Assembly (NCBI GenBank): GCA_937873145.1 | Contig: CALMVK010000030.1 | Location: forward strand, 1 to 51,035 | Length of the DNA: 51,035 nt | Source of the DNA: an uncultured Granulicella sp. | GTDB taxonomy: Bacteria; Acidobacteriota; Terriglobia; Terriglobales; Acidobacteriaceae | Direction: 5' to 3' | Shown here: positions 49,075 through 51,035 of the stretch, piece after piece | Layout of the letters: each line of letters starts with the position of its first letter | Numbering within the stretch: the stretch's first letter is position 1 | The notes under the pieces: generated by a model | What the model saw: only the letters and a program-made list of their open reading frames with translations | Database searches by the model: none | What the model was told of the DNA's origin: nothing | Made by a program: the position numbers and the translations under genes

Positions 49075-51035
49075 ATGAAGCCAGTACAAGCGCCCAGACA
49101 GCAACTGACCGCTCCCATTAAACGGAAGCGGTTTACCTTTGTGGCGCTGTTCTTCGGCGTGTGGACGCTGGCCATTGCGGGCAGGCTGGTGTGGCTGCAG
49201 GTGGTGAAGCATGGCGAGTGGGTCACCCGCGCGTCCAAGCAGCAGACCACGGCGTTTGAGGTCGCACCGCGGCGCGGCGTGCTCTACGACCGCAACCTGA
49301 AGGAGCTTGCGGTTACGGTGCAGGTGGACTCGATCTACGCCGTACCGAGTGAGCTGGGCGAGAATCGCGGCAGCGCGGCGGCGATTCTTGCGCGTGTGGT
49401 GCATAAAGACCCGACCGACAACTTTACCTCCGAGCACCAGATGCTGGCGCGCTTCAACGCGTCGCATGGCTTTGCGTGGGTGGCGCGCCGCGTGGATGCT
49501 GCGACGGCGGACCGGATTCGCGAGCTGAACCTGAAGGGCGTGTACTTCCAGAAGGAGTTCAAGCGCTTTTACCCGAACAACCAACTGGCCGCGCATGTGC
49601 TGGGCTATGTGGGCACGGACGACTCCGGGCTTGGCGGACTGGAGTTGCAGTTCGACGAAGACATGCACGGAACTCCCGGGCATATGTTGACGGCGGTGGA
49701 CGCCAAGCGTCACGCGCTGGGCAGCCAAATGGACCAGCCGCAGCCGGGTGAGAACCTGGTGCTGAGCATCGACGCCAACATCCAGTACATGGCGGAGCAG
49801 GCGCTCGACGCGCAGGTGGCCAAGGTGAAGGCGGCCCACGGCACGATTGTGGTGCAGGATCCGCACACGGGGCAGATCCTGGCGCTGGCGGTCTCGCCGC
49901 GCTTCAACCCGAACGACCAAAAGCACATGGACGCGAGCGTGCTGCAGAACCTGGCGGTGAGCGATGTCTACGAGCCGGGCTCGACCTTCAAGCTGGCGAC
50001 CTATGCCTCGGCGCTCGATGGAGCGGGCGTGGAGCCGACCGACATTGTCGATTGCCAAGGCGGCGCGATGACCATGTATGGCCGCACGCTGCACGACGAC
50101 AAGGGCGACCACTTTGGGCGCGTGACGGTGCAATATGCGCTCGAGCACTCGAGCGACGTGGGCGCGGCCAAGATGGCGTTGAAGCTGGGCAGCGATCACT
50201 TCTACAACTATCTGAAGAGCTTTGGCTTTGGCGAGCGGTCCGGCATCGAGTTGCCGAGCGAGACACGCGGGCTTTTGCGCGCACCGAAGAAGTGGGGCTC
50301 GACGAGTATTTTGTCGATCGCGATCGGCCAGGAGGTTGCGGTGACCCCGGTGCAACTGGCGACGATGGTCTCGACGATTGCCAACGGCGGCGTGTACATG
50401 CCTCCGCATATTCTGTTGCAGTCCACCGATGAGCTGAAGGGCGATCCGCGGTTGAAGCCGGCGGCGTTCCATCCGGCGAACCAGCTTCCTGCGAACCTTC
50501 CGGATGGGGCGCACCGGGTGATCAAGGAGCTGACCTCGGCGAAGATGCGCGAGATGATGCGAGGCATTGTGCTCGAGGGCACGGGCAGGGCGGCGCAGCT
50601 AAACGGCTACAGCGCCGGTGGCAAGACTGGGACCGCGCAGAAGATCGACCCGGCGACGCATACGTATAGCCACTCGAAGCTGGTGGCGAGCTTTGCGGGG
50701 ATGGCTCCCGTGTCGAACCCGGCAATCTCGATTGCGGTGGTGATCGATACGCCGCAGGGCAGCGAGGCGCAGAAGTATGGTGCGTACGTGAGTGCTCCGG
50801 TGTTCGCGATCGTTGCGCAGGAGGTGCTCGAGTACCTGGGTGTGCCGCACGACCAGCCGCTGAAGACGAAGAAGGAGCTACTGGCCGCGGCGGAGACGCA
50901 CGACGTCTTCGACACGCCGGCGGAGGTAAGCGGCGCGGACCTGAACGCGATGTTTGCGCAGATCAACGATCTTCCCGCGAACGATCCGCTGCGTGTGGCG
51001 AGCACTGCTTCCGCGGCTCCGATGCAGTCCGCGCC
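49075..51035 (+). CDS. ftsI: Peptidoglycan transpeptidase FtsI/PBP, 3' end beyond window
   Basis: An incomplete frame runs off the right edge (653 residues seen). After a basic N-terminus comes one membrane helix (FVALFFGVWTLAIAGRLVWL). The dimerisation domain follows (VAPRRGVLYDRNLKELAVTV, FKRFYPNNQLAAHVLGYVG), then the transpeptidase with catalytic Ser303 in EPGSTFKLA, the second motif S359-S-D in LEHSSDVG and K517-T-G in GGKTGTAQ. It makes septal peptidoglycan cross-links with FtsW. The ATG at 49075 (after AAGAGAG) is preferred to the in-frame ATG at 49051, which belongs to an interspersed repeat. PASTA domains may follow outside the window. Confidence 0.95.
   Translation, partial: MKPVQAPRQQLTAPIKRKRFTFVALFFGVWTLAIAGRLVWLQVVKHGEWVTRASKQQTTAFEVAPRRGVLYDRNLKELAVTVQVDSIYAVPSELGENRGSAAAILARVVHKDPTDNFTSEHQMLARFNASHGFAWVARRVDAATADRIRELNLKGVYFQKEFKRFYPNNQLAAHVLGYVGTDDSGLGGLELQFDEDMHGTPGHMLTAVDAKRHALGSQMDQPQPGENLVLSIDANIQYMAEQALDAQVAKVKAAHGTIVVQDPHTGQILALAVSPRFNPNDQKHMDASVLQNLAVSDVYEPGSTFKLATYASALDGAGVEPTDIVDCQGGAMTMYGRTLHDDKGDHFGRVTVQYALEHSSDVGAAKMALKLGSDHFYNYLKSFGFGERSGIELPSETRGLLRAPKKWGSTSILSIAIGQEVAVTPVQLATMVSTIANGGVYMPPHILLQSTDELKGDPRLKPAAFHPANQLPANLPDGAHRVIKELTSAKMREMMRGIVLEGTGRAAQLNGYSAGGKTGTAQKIDPATHTYSHSKLVASFAGMAPVSNPAISIAVVIDTPQGSEAQKYGAYVSAPVFAIVAQEVLEYLGVPHDQPLKTKKELLAAAETHDVFDTPAEVSGADLNAMFAQINDLPANDPLRVASTASAAPMQSA

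Noticed and set aside
49000..50514. 504-codon minus-strand frame opposite ftsI
   Set aside because: The translation is extremely rich in Arg/His/Leu with no domains, while the plus strand encodes all three penicillin-binding motifs.
1..51035. Mobile elements, CRISPR arrays, prophage or toxin systems
   Set aside because: No transposase, integrase, phage structural gene, regular spaced repeats or toxin partner was found; the immunity-like gene stands alone.

Overview
The window looks like chromosomal DNA of a Gram-negative bacterium, most probably an Acidobacteriota of class Terriglobia (Granulicella/Terriglobus/Edaphobacter type). This placement is an inference. It rests on high GC content, many secreted proteins with short beta-barrels ending in aromatic residues, a futalosine-pathway mqnA, a TonB-like protein beside a large secreted M48-like protein, and a short interspersed repeat (GCAGA...CGG.ATGACAAC) of a kind I associate from memory with that group. 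No phage, transposase, CRISPR array or rRNA was seen. One tRNA (Leu, anticodon TAG) is present.

Layout. 1-3.2 kb (minus): edge-truncated SPOR-type membrane protein, a beta-barrel protein, an NfeD-like membrane protein and a CsgG/FlgO-TPR protein. 3.3-5.4 kb (plus): tRNA-Leu, a DUF3467 protein and a GT39-type membrane glycosyltransferase. 5.5-9.7 kb (minus): topA and dprA. 9.8-11.5 kb (plus): mqnA and a DedA/VTT membrane protein. 11.5-13.5 kb (minus): acs. 13.7-15.3 kb (plus): an OFA-type MFS transporter with a 57-residue single-helix partner gene. 15.4-17 kb (minus): DUF421 protein and galE. 17-24.1 kb: cell-envelope genes (TonB-like protein, degenerate M48-like protein, three small beta-barrels, an LTXXQ/Spy-like protein) and a LysR regulator.

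24.2-36 kb (plus) is the core of the window, a branched-chain amino-acid cluster read in one direction: leuA - leuB - small membrane protein - secreted protein - leuC - leuD - NTF2-fold immunity-like protein - ilvD - ilvB - cynS (cyanase) - ilvN - ilvC. It is headed by the divergent LysR gene, with two dyad sequences in the shared promoter region. It carries every step from pyruvate to 2-ketoisovalerate and on to 2-ketoisocaproate except the final transamination. Three features stand out. LeuA lacks the C-terminal leucine-sensing domain. Cyanase sits between the two acetolactate synthase subunit genes, with a perfect palindrome just before it. Unrelated small genes are tightly packed among the leu/ilv genes.

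36-46.7 kb: a cNMP-domain histidine kinase, DUF427, a GAF/PAS histidine kinase, a secreted DUF4440-like protein, a dicarboxylate/amino-acid:cation symporter, a divergent dxs, an SRPBCC protein, a fasciclin-domain protein and a DUF2127 membrane protein. 46.8-51 kb (plus): the start of the division and cell-wall (dcw) cluster, mraZ - rsmH - ftsL-like - ftsI/PBP (cut by the right edge), preceded by a terminator and four 10-bp repeats resembling an MraZ operator.

Family assignments come from reading motifs in the translations. No database search was run.
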